A stretch of DNA of 48,746 nucleotides from a bacterium (GTDB taxonomy: Bacteria; Hydrothermota; UBA3073; JACQXS01; JAQTXJ01). The stretch covers positions 1 to 48,746 of the forward strand of contig JAQTXJ010000007.1 in NCBI GenBank assembly GCA_028688815.1. Reading direction: 5' to 3'. Shown here piece by piece: positions 1 through 8,057 of this stretch. The position numbers and the translations under genes are program-made. Numbering within the stretch: position 1 is the stretch's first letter; every line of letters starts with the position of its first letter. The notes beneath the pieces are model-generated. The model was not told the DNA's origin. It made no database searches and was given only the letters and a program-made list of their open reading frames with translations.

Positions 1-877
1 TTACAATTGCTATCATACCTATTCCCATATTAAATACTTTAAACATCTCTTTGGTATCTACTTTGCCTTCCTTTTGTAAAAACTTAAATATAGGCGGAAT
101 TTCCCATTGAGAAGCATCTACCCGGACTCCTATCCCCTTAGGAAGAATTCGTGGAATATTTCCTTCAAAACCTCCGCCGGTTATATGAACCAACCCTTTG
201 ATTTTATCTAAAAACGGGAATAACAAATTCTGGTAAGGTTTATGAATTTTTAACAATTCTTCTCCCAAAGTACAACCAAATTCCCGTATTCTGGTATTCA
301 ATGACAATTTTTTCTCTTTTATTATTTTGCGAACCAGGGAATAACCGTTTGTATGTAAACCGTTGGATGAGAACCCAACTAGTTTGTCCCCGGGAATTAT
401 TTTTTTGCCATCTATGAATTTTCCTTTTTCAACGATTCCCGTGATAAACCCGGCAAGGTCATATTCTTTGTCGTTGTAAAACCCCGGCATCTCGGCAGTC
501 TCTCCACCGAGTAACGTCATTTTATTCTTTTTACAGGCGGATAACACACCTTTGATTATTTCTTTTTGTATGTCTATGGTTAATTTTCCCGTTCCTATGT
601 AATCCATAAAGTATAAAGGCTTTGCGCCTACGGTCAGGATATCGTCTATGCAATGATTAACAAGGTCTTCGCCTATCGTATTGTGAATACCAAGTTCAAA
701 AGCTATTTTTAGTTTTGTTCCGACGCCGTCTACCGAACTAACGATTAGTGGCTCCTTATAACCCTTAGGAATGGAAATTGTCCCTGCAAACCCACCTATG
801 GAGGGGTTTAATTTTTTAATATGATTTTTAAAGCTATCTGCGAGATTTATATCTACACCTGCATCTTTGTATTTCAT
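1..877 (-). CDS. purM: Phosphoribosylformylglycinamidine cyclo-ligase PurM (3' end cut by window)
   Basis: PurM closes the imidazole ring of aminoimidazole ribotide in purine synthesis, using ATP. It is not in the ORF track because the frame runs off the left edge. Reading the minus strand from the ATG at 877 gives MKYKDAGVDINLADSF, then the family motifs SVDGVGTKLKIAFE, GGETAEMPGFY and HITGGGFEGNIPR, and the frame is still open at base 1. About 292 residues are visible of a usual 330-350. The start overlaps the stop of the upstream JAMM-protein gene (ATGA, 877-874), so the two are probably translationally coupled. purC lies 26 kb away on the same strand, so purine genes are scattered. The assignment rests on motifs and is secure. 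Confidence 0.95.
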   Translation of the reverse strand, partial: MKYKDAGVDINLADSFKNHIKKLNPSIGGFAGTISIPKGYKEPLIVSSVDGVGTKLKIAFELGIHNTIGEDLVNHCIDDILTVGAKPLYFMDYIGTGKLTIDIQKEIIKGVLSACKKNKMTLLGGETAEMPGFYNDKEYDLAGFITGIVEKGKFIDGKKIIPGDKLVGFSSNGLHTNGYSLVRKIIKEKKLSLNTRIREFGCTLGEELLKIHKPYQNLLFPFLDKIKGLVHITGGGFEGNIPRILPKGIGVRVDASQWEIPPIFKFLQKEGKVDTKEMFKVFNMGIGMIAIV

Positions 878-1422
878 GGTAAAAATAATCCTAATGCACT
901 TGGACAAATGATTTTTACTGGTTTTGAGTTATAATCTGCGGGACAAGTATAAGCCCCGATATCAATTTTATATTCGTTTAATGTTCCTGTTATAAACCCA
1001 TTTTCAGTGATTCTCCATGGTTCCGGCTTGACCTTGTCATTTATAGCCATAATAATGTAAACTCTACCACATTCCATATCGGCAATATCATCACCGGAAG
1101 GAGTCGGTTCACCTCTTAATGTTTTCCACTGGGTGTGGGAATGATAGTCTCCAATGAGGCTGAGAGGAAGACATTTAAGAATTTTGTTCATACGATCGGC
1201 AGCGTTTGATTTGGGCGCTACCCAGGAGTACCCCTTCATTGCAGTTTGATAAGGAATGGCATATTCAACTATGTATTTGTCTATTCCTATGTGACCAAGT
1301 AATAATCCCAAGGCTTCATGATGATAGACTTCAATACAAGAAAGAACCATAGAAAGCAGTGCCCTTTCTTGTATAAGAACACTATTTACAACAGGGTATT
1401 TAGTAGAGTTAGTATCAGGCAT
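874..1422 (-). CDS. JAB/MPN (JAMM motif) metalloprotease-like protein
   Basis: This 182-residue protein has the layout of a JAB/MPN-fold zinc isopeptidase: a Glu in HHEALGLLLG (about residue 36), then GDYHSH (about 91-96) and a later PSGDD that supplies the Ser and Asp of the JAMM signature. The spacing between the HxH and the SxxD is 12 residues, somewhat longer than the usual 7-10, so catalysis is likely but not certain. There is no signal peptide or membrane segment, so it should be cytosolic. It is first in a two-gene unit with purM (4-base overlap). Bacterial JAB proteins act in sulfur-carrier processing, deubiquitination-like cleavage or DNA-linked processes, and nothing here tells which. 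No Shine-Dalgarno is visible in front of the ATG. Confidence 0.75.
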   Translation of the reverse strand: MPDTNSTKYPVVNSVLIQERALLSMVLSCIEVYHHEALGLLLGHIGIDKYIVEYAIPYQTAMKGYSWVAPKSNAADRMNKILKCLPLSLIGDYHSHTQWKTLRGEPTPSGDDIADMECGRVYIIMAINDKVKPEPWRITENGFITGTLNEYKIDIGAYTCPADYNSKPVKIICPSALGLFLP

Positions 1423-1437
1423 AATTAAAGACTAAAG

Positions 1438-1465
1438 TTTATATATTAATTTTAAGAAGTGTCAA
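1438..1465 (-). promoter_or_regulatory. Sigma70-type promoter of the JAMM-purM unit
   Basis: On the minus strand TTGACA (1465-1460) is followed after 16 bases by TATAAA (1443-1438). Transcription would start near 1431, leaving a leader of about nine bases before the ATG at 1422, too short for a normal ribosome binding site. Confidence 0.7.
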
Positions 1466-1509
1466 GAATTATGTAATTTTATCTTTGAGTAACAAAACTT
1501 AAAATTTAT

Positions 1510-1538
1510 TTGACAAGTAGACAAACAAATAATAGTAT
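1510..1538 (+). promoter_or_regulatory. Sigma70-type promoter of the pil operon
   Basis: TTGACA (1510-1515), 17 bases, TAGTAT (1533-1538). The expected start of transcription is near 1545, 16 bases before the pilB ATG, and no Shine-Dalgarno lies between. It diverges from the JAMM-purM promoter about 45 bases away. Confidence 0.75.
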
Positions 1539-1560
1539 ACCTTAATACTTATTCTAACTT

Positions 1561-3258
1561 ATGATAGATAATAAAAAGTTTATTGATATAGCCTTAGCTG
1601 CCAACATAATTACAAAAGAAACCTCAGAAAAAATCAACAAGCAACTTAGAATAGGTGATTCTCTTGAGGATGCCGTTATTAAACAAGGTATATTATCAGA
1701 AATTGAGTTTATTAAGTTTTTGAGCAAACAACTTAAAGTCTCTTTCATAAATCTCGCAGAAGTTGAATTATCTTCTACCGTTGTTCAGCTTATTCCTTAT
1801 GAGTTTGCGCGGAAAGCTATGGTTGTTGTTTTCAAAAAGGTAGGTAGGCTTATTGAAGTGGCAATGACTGACCCCACAGACCTGATACTGATCAATGATA
1901 TTAAATTTACTACCGGTTGTGACATAGAGCCTTATCTTGCAACCAGGAATCAAATTCAACAAGTAATAAATAGACACTACAAAGCAGCTGAATTCGACAA
2001 GTTAATGGAAGATATCCAACAGGAAGAATTACAAGTATTGAAAGAAGATGTTGACGAAGAAGCAATAAACCTTGCTCAGCTTCAGGCAACTATTCAGGAA
2101 ACTCCAGTAGTAAAATATGTTGATTCCCTTATTACAACTGCTATCCGTAAAGGAGTAAGCGATATTCACATAGAACCTTATGAGAAAATATTCAGAGTTA
2201 GGACAAGAGTGGATGGTATTTTATATGAAGAACCGTCTCCCCCATTCAAGTTAAAAAATGCCGTTATTTCACGTATTAAAGTTATGGCAACATTAGACAT
2301 TGCTGAACATAGAGTCCCGCAGGACGGCAGAATAAAAATGCGTCTTCAGGAAAGAGAGGTTGACCTCAGAGTCTCTACGTTACCTACTATTTATGGGGAA
2401 AAAGTAGTTATGAGGGTTCTCGATAAAACAGCTCTATGTGTAGATATGGAAAATCTTGGTTTTGAGAAAGAAGACTTAGAAAAATTTTCCCGTGCCATAA
2501 GTGCGCCATACGGACTTATATTGGTTACGGGGCCAACAGGTTCAGGAAAAACTACTACTCTTTATTCTGCGTTGTCCCGTTTAAATACAACAGATGTTAA
2601 TATAATGACGGCAGAAGACCCGGTAGAATATAACTTTGTAGGCATTAACCAGGTTCAAATGCATGAAAGTATAGGACTTACATTTGCAGCATCTTTAAGA
2701 AGTTTTCTTCGTCAGGACCCCGATATTATAATGGTCGGTGAAATCAGAGACACCGAAACTGCAGAAATAGCTATAAGAGCTGCATTAACAGGCCATTTAG
2801 TGTTATCCACTTTGCATACTAATGATGCCCCTTCTGCTATCTCAAGGTTGGTAGATATGGGTATGGAACCATTTTTAATAACTTCTTCCGTAGTTATAAT
2901 AATAGCTCAAAGACTTATGCGAAAAATATGTACAAAATGTAAAGAACCCGTTGAGATACCCGAGACTACTTATCAGGAAATGGGGATTCCCCCTGAGGAA
3001 TATAAAAACATTATTGCTTATCATGGAAAGGGTTGTCCGGAGTGTAATCAGGGGTATCGCGGGAGAGCAGGTATTTATGAAGTTATGCCTATGACCGGCA
3101 AATTGAAAGACCTGACGCTTGCAAGAAGACCCACAAGCGAACTAAACGAGGCAGCAATAAAAGAAGGAATGCTTTCACTTAGAGAAGAAGCTCTACTAAA
3201 ATTCAAAAAAGGAATAACAACACTTGAAGAAGTTATAAGGGTAACGGCAAGTGTTTAA
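1561..3258 (+). CDS. pilB: Type IV pilus assembly ATPase PilB (GspE family)
   Basis: This is the cytoplasmic hexameric ATPase that drives pilus extension. The 565-residue length fits the family. The N-terminal 150 residues form the GspE_N (MshEN-type) region. The motor domain carries Walker A GPTGSGKTTT (about residue 323), Asp and His boxes, and Walker B DPDIIMVGEIRD (about 385). A four-cysteine zinc site, CTKC and CPEC, follows near 457-495 as in PilB and GspE. The presence of pilT and pilC directly downstream favours PilB over a type II secretion GspE. It is first in the operon. The ATG at 1561 lies close behind a good promoter without an SD. Confidence 0.95.
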   Translation: MIDNKKFIDIALAANIITKETSEKINKQLRIGDSLEDAVIKQGILSEIEFIKFLSKQLKVSFINLAEVELSSTVVQLIPYEFARKAMVVVFKKVGRLIEVAMTDPTDLILINDIKFTTGCDIEPYLATRNQIQQVINRHYKAAEFDKLMEDIQQEELQVLKEDVDEEAINLAQLQATIQETPVVKYVDSLITTAIRKGVSDIHIEPYEKIFRVRTRVDGILYEEPSPPFKLKNAVISRIKVMATLDIAEHRVPQDGRIKMRLQEREVDLRVSTLPTIYGEKVVMRVLDKTALCVDMENLGFEKEDLEKFSRAISAPYGLILVTGPTGSGKTTTLYSALSRLNTTDVNIMTAEDPVEYNFVGINQVQMHESIGLTFAASLRSFLRQDPDIIMVGEIRDTETAEIAIRAALTGHLVLSTLHTNDAPSAISRLVDMGMEPFLITSSVVIIIAQRLMRKICTKCKEPVEIPETTYQEMGIPPEEYKNIIAYHGKGCPECNQGYRGRAGIYEVMPMTGKLKDLTLARRPTSELNEAAIKEGMLSLREEALLKFKKGITTLEEVIRVTASV

Positions 3259-3264
3259 AAGATT

Positions 3265-4329
3265 ATGATTAATGTCTTAGATTTATTAAAAGAAGCGGTA
3301 GAAAAAGGTGCTACGGATTTACATTTAACTGCCGGTATTCCGCCTGCTTTTCGTATAGACCAGAGACTTGTTCCTGCAGACTGCGAATCTTTGCTGCCGG
3401 ATGTGTGTAAAGACCTTATATATTCAATGCTTTCTACTGAGCAGAAAGAATTGCTTGAAAAAAATCTTGAGGTAGATTTTGCGTTTTCTCTTGAAAGTTT
3501 AGCCAGATTTAGAGGAAATGCCTTTTATGAAAGAGGAAATATATGTTGTGCCCTAAGAAGAATATCCATTGAAATCCCTAGCCTTAGAGAATTAGGATTG
3601 CCTTTAACGATAGATGGGTTGGTTCAAAAAAATCGTGGGCTTGTTCTTGTATCAGGACCTACAGGCTCAGGGAAATCCACAACTCTTGCTGCAATGATTG
3701 ACAAAATAAATATGGAAAAACCTTGTCATATCATTACAATAGAAGACCCAATTGAGTATATTCATCGACATAAAACTGCATTAATCCAACAGCGAGAAGT
3801 CGGTCACGACACACTCTCCTTTGCTAATGCATTGAAATATGCTCTCCGACAGGACCCAGATGTCATATTAGTGGGAGAAATGAGAGATTTGGAAACTATA
3901 TCGGCAGCGCTTACGGCTGCCGAAACTGGGCATCTTGTTTTTTCTACTTTACATACAGATTCTGCTACAGAGTCAATCAACAGGATTATAGACGTATTTC
4001 CTCCACACCAGCAACAGCAAGTAAGGTCTCAGATTTCTCTTACTTTGGAAGGAGTATTAGTTCAGAGATTATTACCCCGCGCTTCGGGAAAAGGGTTGGT
4101 TCTGGCACTTGAAATTATGACAACAACTCCTGCTATAAGGGCTATTATAAGGGATAATAGGGTTCATGAAATTTATGGAACGATGCAGACATCTCAGAAA
4201 TTCGGAATGCAGACAATGAATATGTCTCTTTATGCTTTAGTAAAGAGAGGACTTATATCATGGTCAACGGCACTTCTAATTTCTGCTCACCCTGAAGAAT
4301 TACAAAGAATGAAAGATAAAGGGGAATAA
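3265..4329 (+). CDS. pilT: Type IV pilus retraction ATPase PilT
   Basis: PilT depolymerises the pilus and powers twitching. The 354-residue protein has the PilT-specific N-terminus (DLHLTAGIPPAFRID), Walker A GPTGSGKSTT (about residue 130), Walker B DPDVILVGEMRD (about 197), the His box GHLVFSTLHT, and an AIRAIIRD motif (about 289). That last motif corresponds to the AIRNLIRE retraction motif of PilT and is absent from PilB. It starts six bases after pilB and is followed seven bases later by pilC, so the three are surely co-transcribed. Function in retraction is inferred from the family. Confidence 0.95.
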   Translation: MINVLDLLKEAVEKGATDLHLTAGIPPAFRIDQRLVPADCESLLPDVCKDLIYSMLSTEQKELLEKNLEVDFAFSLESLARFRGNAFYERGNICCALRRISIEIPSLRELGLPLTIDGLVQKNRGLVLVSGPTGSGKSTTLAAMIDKINMEKPCHIITIEDPIEYIHRHKTALIQQREVGHDTLSFANALKYALRQDPDVILVGEMRDLETISAALTAAETGHLVFSTLHTDSATESINRIIDVFPPHQQQQVRSQISLTLEGVLVQRLLPRASGKGLVLALEIMTTTPAIRAIIRDNRVHEIYGTMQTSQKFGMQTMNMSLYALVKRGLISWSTALLISAHPEELQRMKDKGE

Positions 4330-4336
4330 AAACATA

Positions 4337-5398
4337 ATGGCATTTAAATTTAAAATACCCAAAAAAGTGGGTTCAAAAAATGTTATGATTTTTACTAGAC
4401 AGTTTGCGGTTATGGTTAAAGCAGGTGTTCCTATTGTCAGATGTCTTGAAATTCTTTCCGAACAGACTCCGAGTAAATTATTCAAGGAAATGATTAAAAC
4501 AATAACTCATGATGTAGAAAGTGGAAGTACTCTATCAGAAGCTATGGGAAAACACAGACCTCCTTTTGATTCCTTATATATATCAATGGTAAAAGCTGGT
4601 GAAGCCGGAGGTGTGCTTGATAAAACTCTTTTAAGAGTTGCCGACCATCTTGAAAAAAATGAATCTTTAAAAGGTAAGATAAAAGGTGCTTGCACTTACC
4701 CGGCAGTTATTTTTATAGTTGCAATCTCTGCAGCAGTTTTTATGTTGACCTGTATAATTCCAACCTTTGCACAATTATTTGCCGGTTCCGGAGCTGAATT
4801 GCCAGCCATAACAAGAGCAGTTATTGGATTATCCAATTTTCTCAAAAAATATTGGATTCTTATAATATTCGTGATTGTCGGTATTATAGTTGCAATTAAT
4901 CTTTATTCAAAAACCAAACAAGGGAAATATAAAATTGATGCTTTTATATTGAATATGTTTTTATTTGGTCCGCTTATTCTTAAAGCGGCCATAGCAAGAT
5001 TCTCAAGAACTTTATCTACACTTACGTCTTCAGGTGTCCCCGTTCTTGCGGGACTTGAAATAACTGCTACTACGGCGGGAAATATGGTCATTGAAAGAGC
5101 AGTTCTTAAAGCGAGACAGAGTATATCAGAAGGTAAAACTATTTATGAACCGCTCAGAGAAAGTAAGATTTTTCCTCCTCTCGTAACTGACCTTATAAGA
5201 GTTGGCGAAGAAAGTGGAAACATTGCCGAAATGTTGGAAAAAGTTGCCGATTTTTACGATGATGAAGTAGATACCGCAGTTGCTACACTTACCTCATTGA
5301 TAGAACCGGTTACGATAATTTTCCTTGGAGGCATAGTAGGCGTACTCCTTTTGGCTATGTATATGCCAATGTTCCAGCTTGCTTCGGTTGTAAAGTGA
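4337..5398 (+). CDS. pilC: Type IV pilus inner-membrane platform protein PilC
   Basis: PilC is the polytopic inner-membrane platform on which the PilB/PilT motors act. The 353-residue sequence contains the two tandem T2SSF domains: the first from about residue 15 (FTRQFAVMVKAGVPIVRCLE), the second from about 215 (RFSRTLSTLTSSGVPVLAGLE). Three hydrophobic segments are visible (about 120-145, 172-192 and 320-345), the last followed by PMFQLASVVK as in the family. It is slightly shorter than the usual 400 residues at the N-terminus. Its TGA overlaps the GTG start of the kinase gene. Confidence 0.93.
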   Translation: MAFKFKIPKKVGSKNVMIFTRQFAVMVKAGVPIVRCLEILSEQTPSKLFKEMIKTITHDVESGSTLSEAMGKHRPPFDSLYISMVKAGEAGGVLDKTLLRVADHLEKNESLKGKIKGACTYPAVIFIVAISAAVFMLTCIIPTFAQLFAGSGAELPAITRAVIGLSNFLKKYWILIIFVIVGIIVAINLYSKTKQGKYKIDAFILNMFLFGPLILKAAIARFSRTLSTLTSSGVPVLAGLEITATTAGNMVIERAVLKARQSISEGKTIYEPLRESKIFPPLVTDLIRVGEESGNIAEMLEKVADFYDDEVDTAVATLTSLIEPVTIIFLGGIVGVLLLAMYMPMFQLASVVK

Positions 5399-6969
5399 AA
5401 ACCTCTTTTACGAATCAATTCAAATGGGTTGTCTTTTTCAGGCTTATTACCGTTTCAGTCATAGGCGGTCTGGCTATTTTTTTCCGTAAAAAAGCCCTTG
5501 ACTTCTCAGTTGGCCCACTCTGGATAATCATTGGGCTTTCTTATTTCCTGACATTCCTTCACTGGATATTCCTTAAAAAAGAAAAAATTGCCCCTTTTAT
5601 ACTTTGGAGCAGTGTAATTATGGACGTTTTCATAGTTACTGCAATGATTCACTACACGGGTGGTATAGAAAGTGGATTTACTTTCTTATATGCTATTCCT
5701 ATTATCGCCGCAAGTATGTTCTTTTTCTTAAAAGGCGGAACTGTCATTGCTACACTTTGTTCTGCTGCTTATGGAGGGTTACTCTTGATGGAATTCAACA
5801 GAGCGCTTAATAGTGTCCTGCTTTCATCTTTTGCACATGACCCCGATGCATTATACCTGGATTTCTATGTCAAAACCATATTCTTTTACCTTTTAGCCGC
5901 TACTTCAGGTTATCTTGGCGAGAGATTCAGACAGAAAAGTGAAGCCCTTGAACAGGTAAAGCTGGATACGGATACAATATTACATAGTATCTACTCGGGA
6001 CTCATAGCAATAGATTATGAGGGAAACTTACTCTATAAAAATAGCAAAATAGATAAAATACTCGGGTTTACTATAAAGAAGAACATAAAAGAAATAACTG
6101 AACTCAAAGACTGGAGTCAGAAAATATTAACAGGTGAAATATCCAGGGGATTTCAGGAAATTACCTTGAATTTCAGAATACTCGGTATAAATATATATCC
6201 CCTGCAAACTACGGGTGGACGTAAAAGAGGAATATTGCTTATTATTCAGGATATTACCGAAACCAAGCTGACGGAAGAATTAGCCACTATTGGTAGATTT
6301 TCGGCAAATCTTGCTCACGAAGTCCGAAACCCCATATCTGCAATATTAGGTCCTTGTGAGTTATTGAAAGAAGATAAACTTAACGAACAGGAAAAACAAA
6401 AATTGGTAACTATCATTTCAGAACAATCCCAGCGACTTAATGATATAGTAACAAACTTCCTTGCTTTTGCAAAACCTATCAATGTAACTTACAAACTATC
6501 TGAAATAGGCAGTTTAATCAAAGAAACAATCCGATTAATAGGTTTTTCCTCTATAGAACTCAAACAGAAAAAAGAAATATGGCTTACCATTGACCCGGAA
6601 CAAATGAAAATCGTATTTTCAAACCTTATTCTTAACGCTATTGACGCAATTAATGCAAATGACAAACCTGCAAAAAAAATTGAAATAGAAGTTCTCTCAA
6701 GCGGAGATGCTTATTCTTTATTCGGGGAACAAAAAGTTGTCTCTGCAAAAGAAACGGTCATAAATTTCAGGGACAATGGAATAGGTCTCCCTGATGACCA
6801 GTTAAAAAGAATCTTTACTCCTTTTTATACGACAAAACCCGCAGGTGTAGGACTTGGGTTGTCAATAGTCTCAAGAATAATAGAAAATCACAAAGGGAAA
6901 ATAGAACTCAAAAGCAAACTAAACGAAGGTACCATTTTCTCTCTTACTCTCCCCCTCCCCTCCGCGTAA
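5395..6969 (+). CDS. PilS-like membrane sensor histidine kinase
   Basis: This 524-residue sensor kinase begins at a GTG overlapping the pilC stop (GTGA). About six N-terminal membrane segments occupy residues 10-180, as in PilS. A PAS-like region follows (about 195-290), then HisKA with the phospho-acceptor His in LAHEVRNPISAI (about 305) and an HATPase domain with N box (NLILNAIDAI), DNGIGLP and FTPFYTTKPAGVGLGLS. In Pseudomonas PilS signals to PilR to control pilin expression. No response regulator is next to it here, so the partner must be elsewhere. Translational coupling to pilC argues for a pilus-related input. Confidence 0.85.
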   Translation: MKTSFTNQFKWVVFFRLITVSVIGGLAIFFRKKALDFSVGPLWIIIGLSYFLTFLHWIFLKKEKIAPFILWSSVIMDVFIVTAMIHYTGGIESGFTFLYAIPIIAASMFFFLKGGTVIATLCSAAYGGLLLMEFNRALNSVLLSSFAHDPDALYLDFYVKTIFFYLLAATSGYLGERFRQKSEALEQVKLDTDTILHSIYSGLIAIDYEGNLLYKNSKIDKILGFTIKKNIKEITELKDWSQKILTGEISRGFQEITLNFRILGINIYPLQTTGGRKRGILLIIQDITETKLTEELATIGRFSANLAHEVRNPISAILGPCELLKEDKLNEQEKQKLVTIISEQSQRLNDIVTNFLAFAKPINVTYKLSEIGSLIKETIRLIGFSSIELKQKKEIWLTIDPEQMKIVFSNLILNAIDAINANDKPAKKIEIEVLSSGDAYSLFGEQKVVSAKETVINFRDNGIGLPDDQLKRIFTPFYTTKPAGVGLGLSIVSRIIENHKGKIELKSKLNEGTIFSLTLPLPSA

Positions 6970-7011
6970 TCTTATTCCCTTCCCTACTTACCTTACTCAA
7001 CTTACTTAACC

Positions 7012-7659
7012 CTACTTAACTTCCTTCCATCCGTATGTCGCCTTAAACTCAGGTGTTGCCTGTATGACAAGAGCATTCATTAACTCCCCATAAGCCTTAT
7101 CCGGGTCTTTTGCGTCAAACCCAAATTCCTTTCCCCCGAATACGCTTACCTCCCCAACCTTACTCACTGCGCTTACCGACTTGCTCCATATAGACGCTCC
7201 CGACGCGCTTTCCACCATTTCACAAGCCAATGTCGCCATTACTTTCGCCGATACGTTTGCAAAACTCCCACCCGTGAAAAGTGATACGTCCGGTTGCACA
7301 TCGGATACGACTAAATTACCTTTTATTATGGTTTTTACGTTGTATTTTTCGCCTATAGCCTTTAACGCTTCCGGACCAAGTTTGTCTTGCCCTACTGCTT
7401 TCAAAACGTCTTTCTCGGTTCCTAACTCTATAATTCTGACCATCCCTTGGTCGCGTCTGATATCTTGCATAAATCTTTTCGTTGTGTACGAACCAAGATT
7501 CCCTTTATTGACGTTCTTGAATTCAATAATTCCAACTATTTCGCATTGCTTTAAGTCAATGGTTGGTGGATACGTTACCCTCTGTCTTTGTGGAAAGGAA
7601 ATGCACGACATCGTCAAAACCATTAAAAAAACCGAACCAATAGTTAATATTTTTTTCAT
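7012..7659 (-). CDS. CsgG/TolB-N-like outer-membrane lipoprotein
   Basis: The ORF-track start (7884) is too early. The ATG at 7659 has a GGGGGAG ribosome site and opens a lipoprotein signal MKKILTIGSVFLMVLTMSC with the lipobox Cys at residue 19, giving 215 residues. The mature part (VGIIEFKN, TKRFMQDIRRDQ, IGEKYNVKTIIKGNLVVSDVQ, ACEMVESASGASIWSKS) has the alpha/beta pattern of the CsgG/FlgO/TolB-N group, which reports on or assembles outer-membrane secretion parts. It faces the pil operon tail to tail with 42 bases between. The exact role is unknown and the family call comes from pattern, not from a search. Confidence 0.6.
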   Translation of the reverse strand: MKKILTIGSVFLMVLTMSCISFPQRQRVTYPPTIDLKQCEIVGIIEFKNVNKGNLGSYTTKRFMQDIRRDQGMVRIIELGTEKDVLKAVGQDKLGPEALKAIGEKYNVKTIIKGNLVVSDVQPDVSLFTGGSFANVSAKVMATLACEMVESASGASIWSKSVSAVSKVGEVSVFGGKEFGFDAKDPDKAYGELMNALVIQATPEFKATYGWKEVK

Positions 7660-7752
7660 CTCTCCCCCTTTATTAAGTGCTAACTTAAACCTATTCTCCT
7701 CCCCTGTCAAGTATTCTGTATAATAATTTTTCCCCCTCCCTTCTCTCCGTTT

Positions 7753-7803
7753 GTCATTCCCGCGAAAGTCCTTAGACCCAGCCTTGGCGGTGGCGGGAAT
7801 CCA
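7753..7803 (+). repeat. GTCATTCCCGCG dispersed repeat, copy 1
   Basis: GTCATTCCCGCG...GGCGGGAATCC is an imperfect inverted repeat of a type widespread between genes in environmental bacteria. Related GTCATTyy copies in this window lie at 18266, 22213, 24683 and 36311, all in the same orientation. Confidence 0.7.
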
Positions 7804-8003
7804 TCTTATCTGTTTTTTTACTCTCCCCTCTTTCTGTTTTCTGTTCACTCCACAATCCTTTCTTTTTATTTCTGTTAATTCCAAAATCTACATTTTCTTC
7901 TTTCAGTTTCTTTTCATTCCCCAATCCAATTCTTCTCTGTTCTTTGTTTTTTCAATTCCAAAATCCAAAATCCGCAATCTAAAATCTCTCCTCCTCTTTT
8001 TTC

Positions 8004-8034
8004 TTGACAACCCCTATAAATAGCAAATTATATT
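8004..8034 (+). promoter_or_regulatory. Probable promoter of the clostripain-like gene
   Basis: TTGACA (8004-8009) with TATATT at 8029-8034 (19-base spacing) and a further TATAAT at 8034-8039. It is AT-rich and plausible, but the spacing is longer than ideal. Confidence 0.45.
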
Positions 8035-8057
8035 ATAATAAAATAAAGCCGAATCCT

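Larger units (their letters stand above)
7660..8057. other. Gene-free spacer rich in repeat words
   Basis: This spacer separates divergent genes. It holds a GTCATTCCCGCG repeat copy (7753-7803) and a run of AATTCCAAAATCC-like words (about 7880-7985). It ends with the promoter of the clostripain gene. The 90-residue ORF at 7751 is read through this repeat DNA and is not credible. Confidence 0.7.

Noticed and set aside
7751-8023. 90-residue ORF
   Set aside because: Reads through dispersed repeats and word-like DNA; no ribosome site or protein-like composition.
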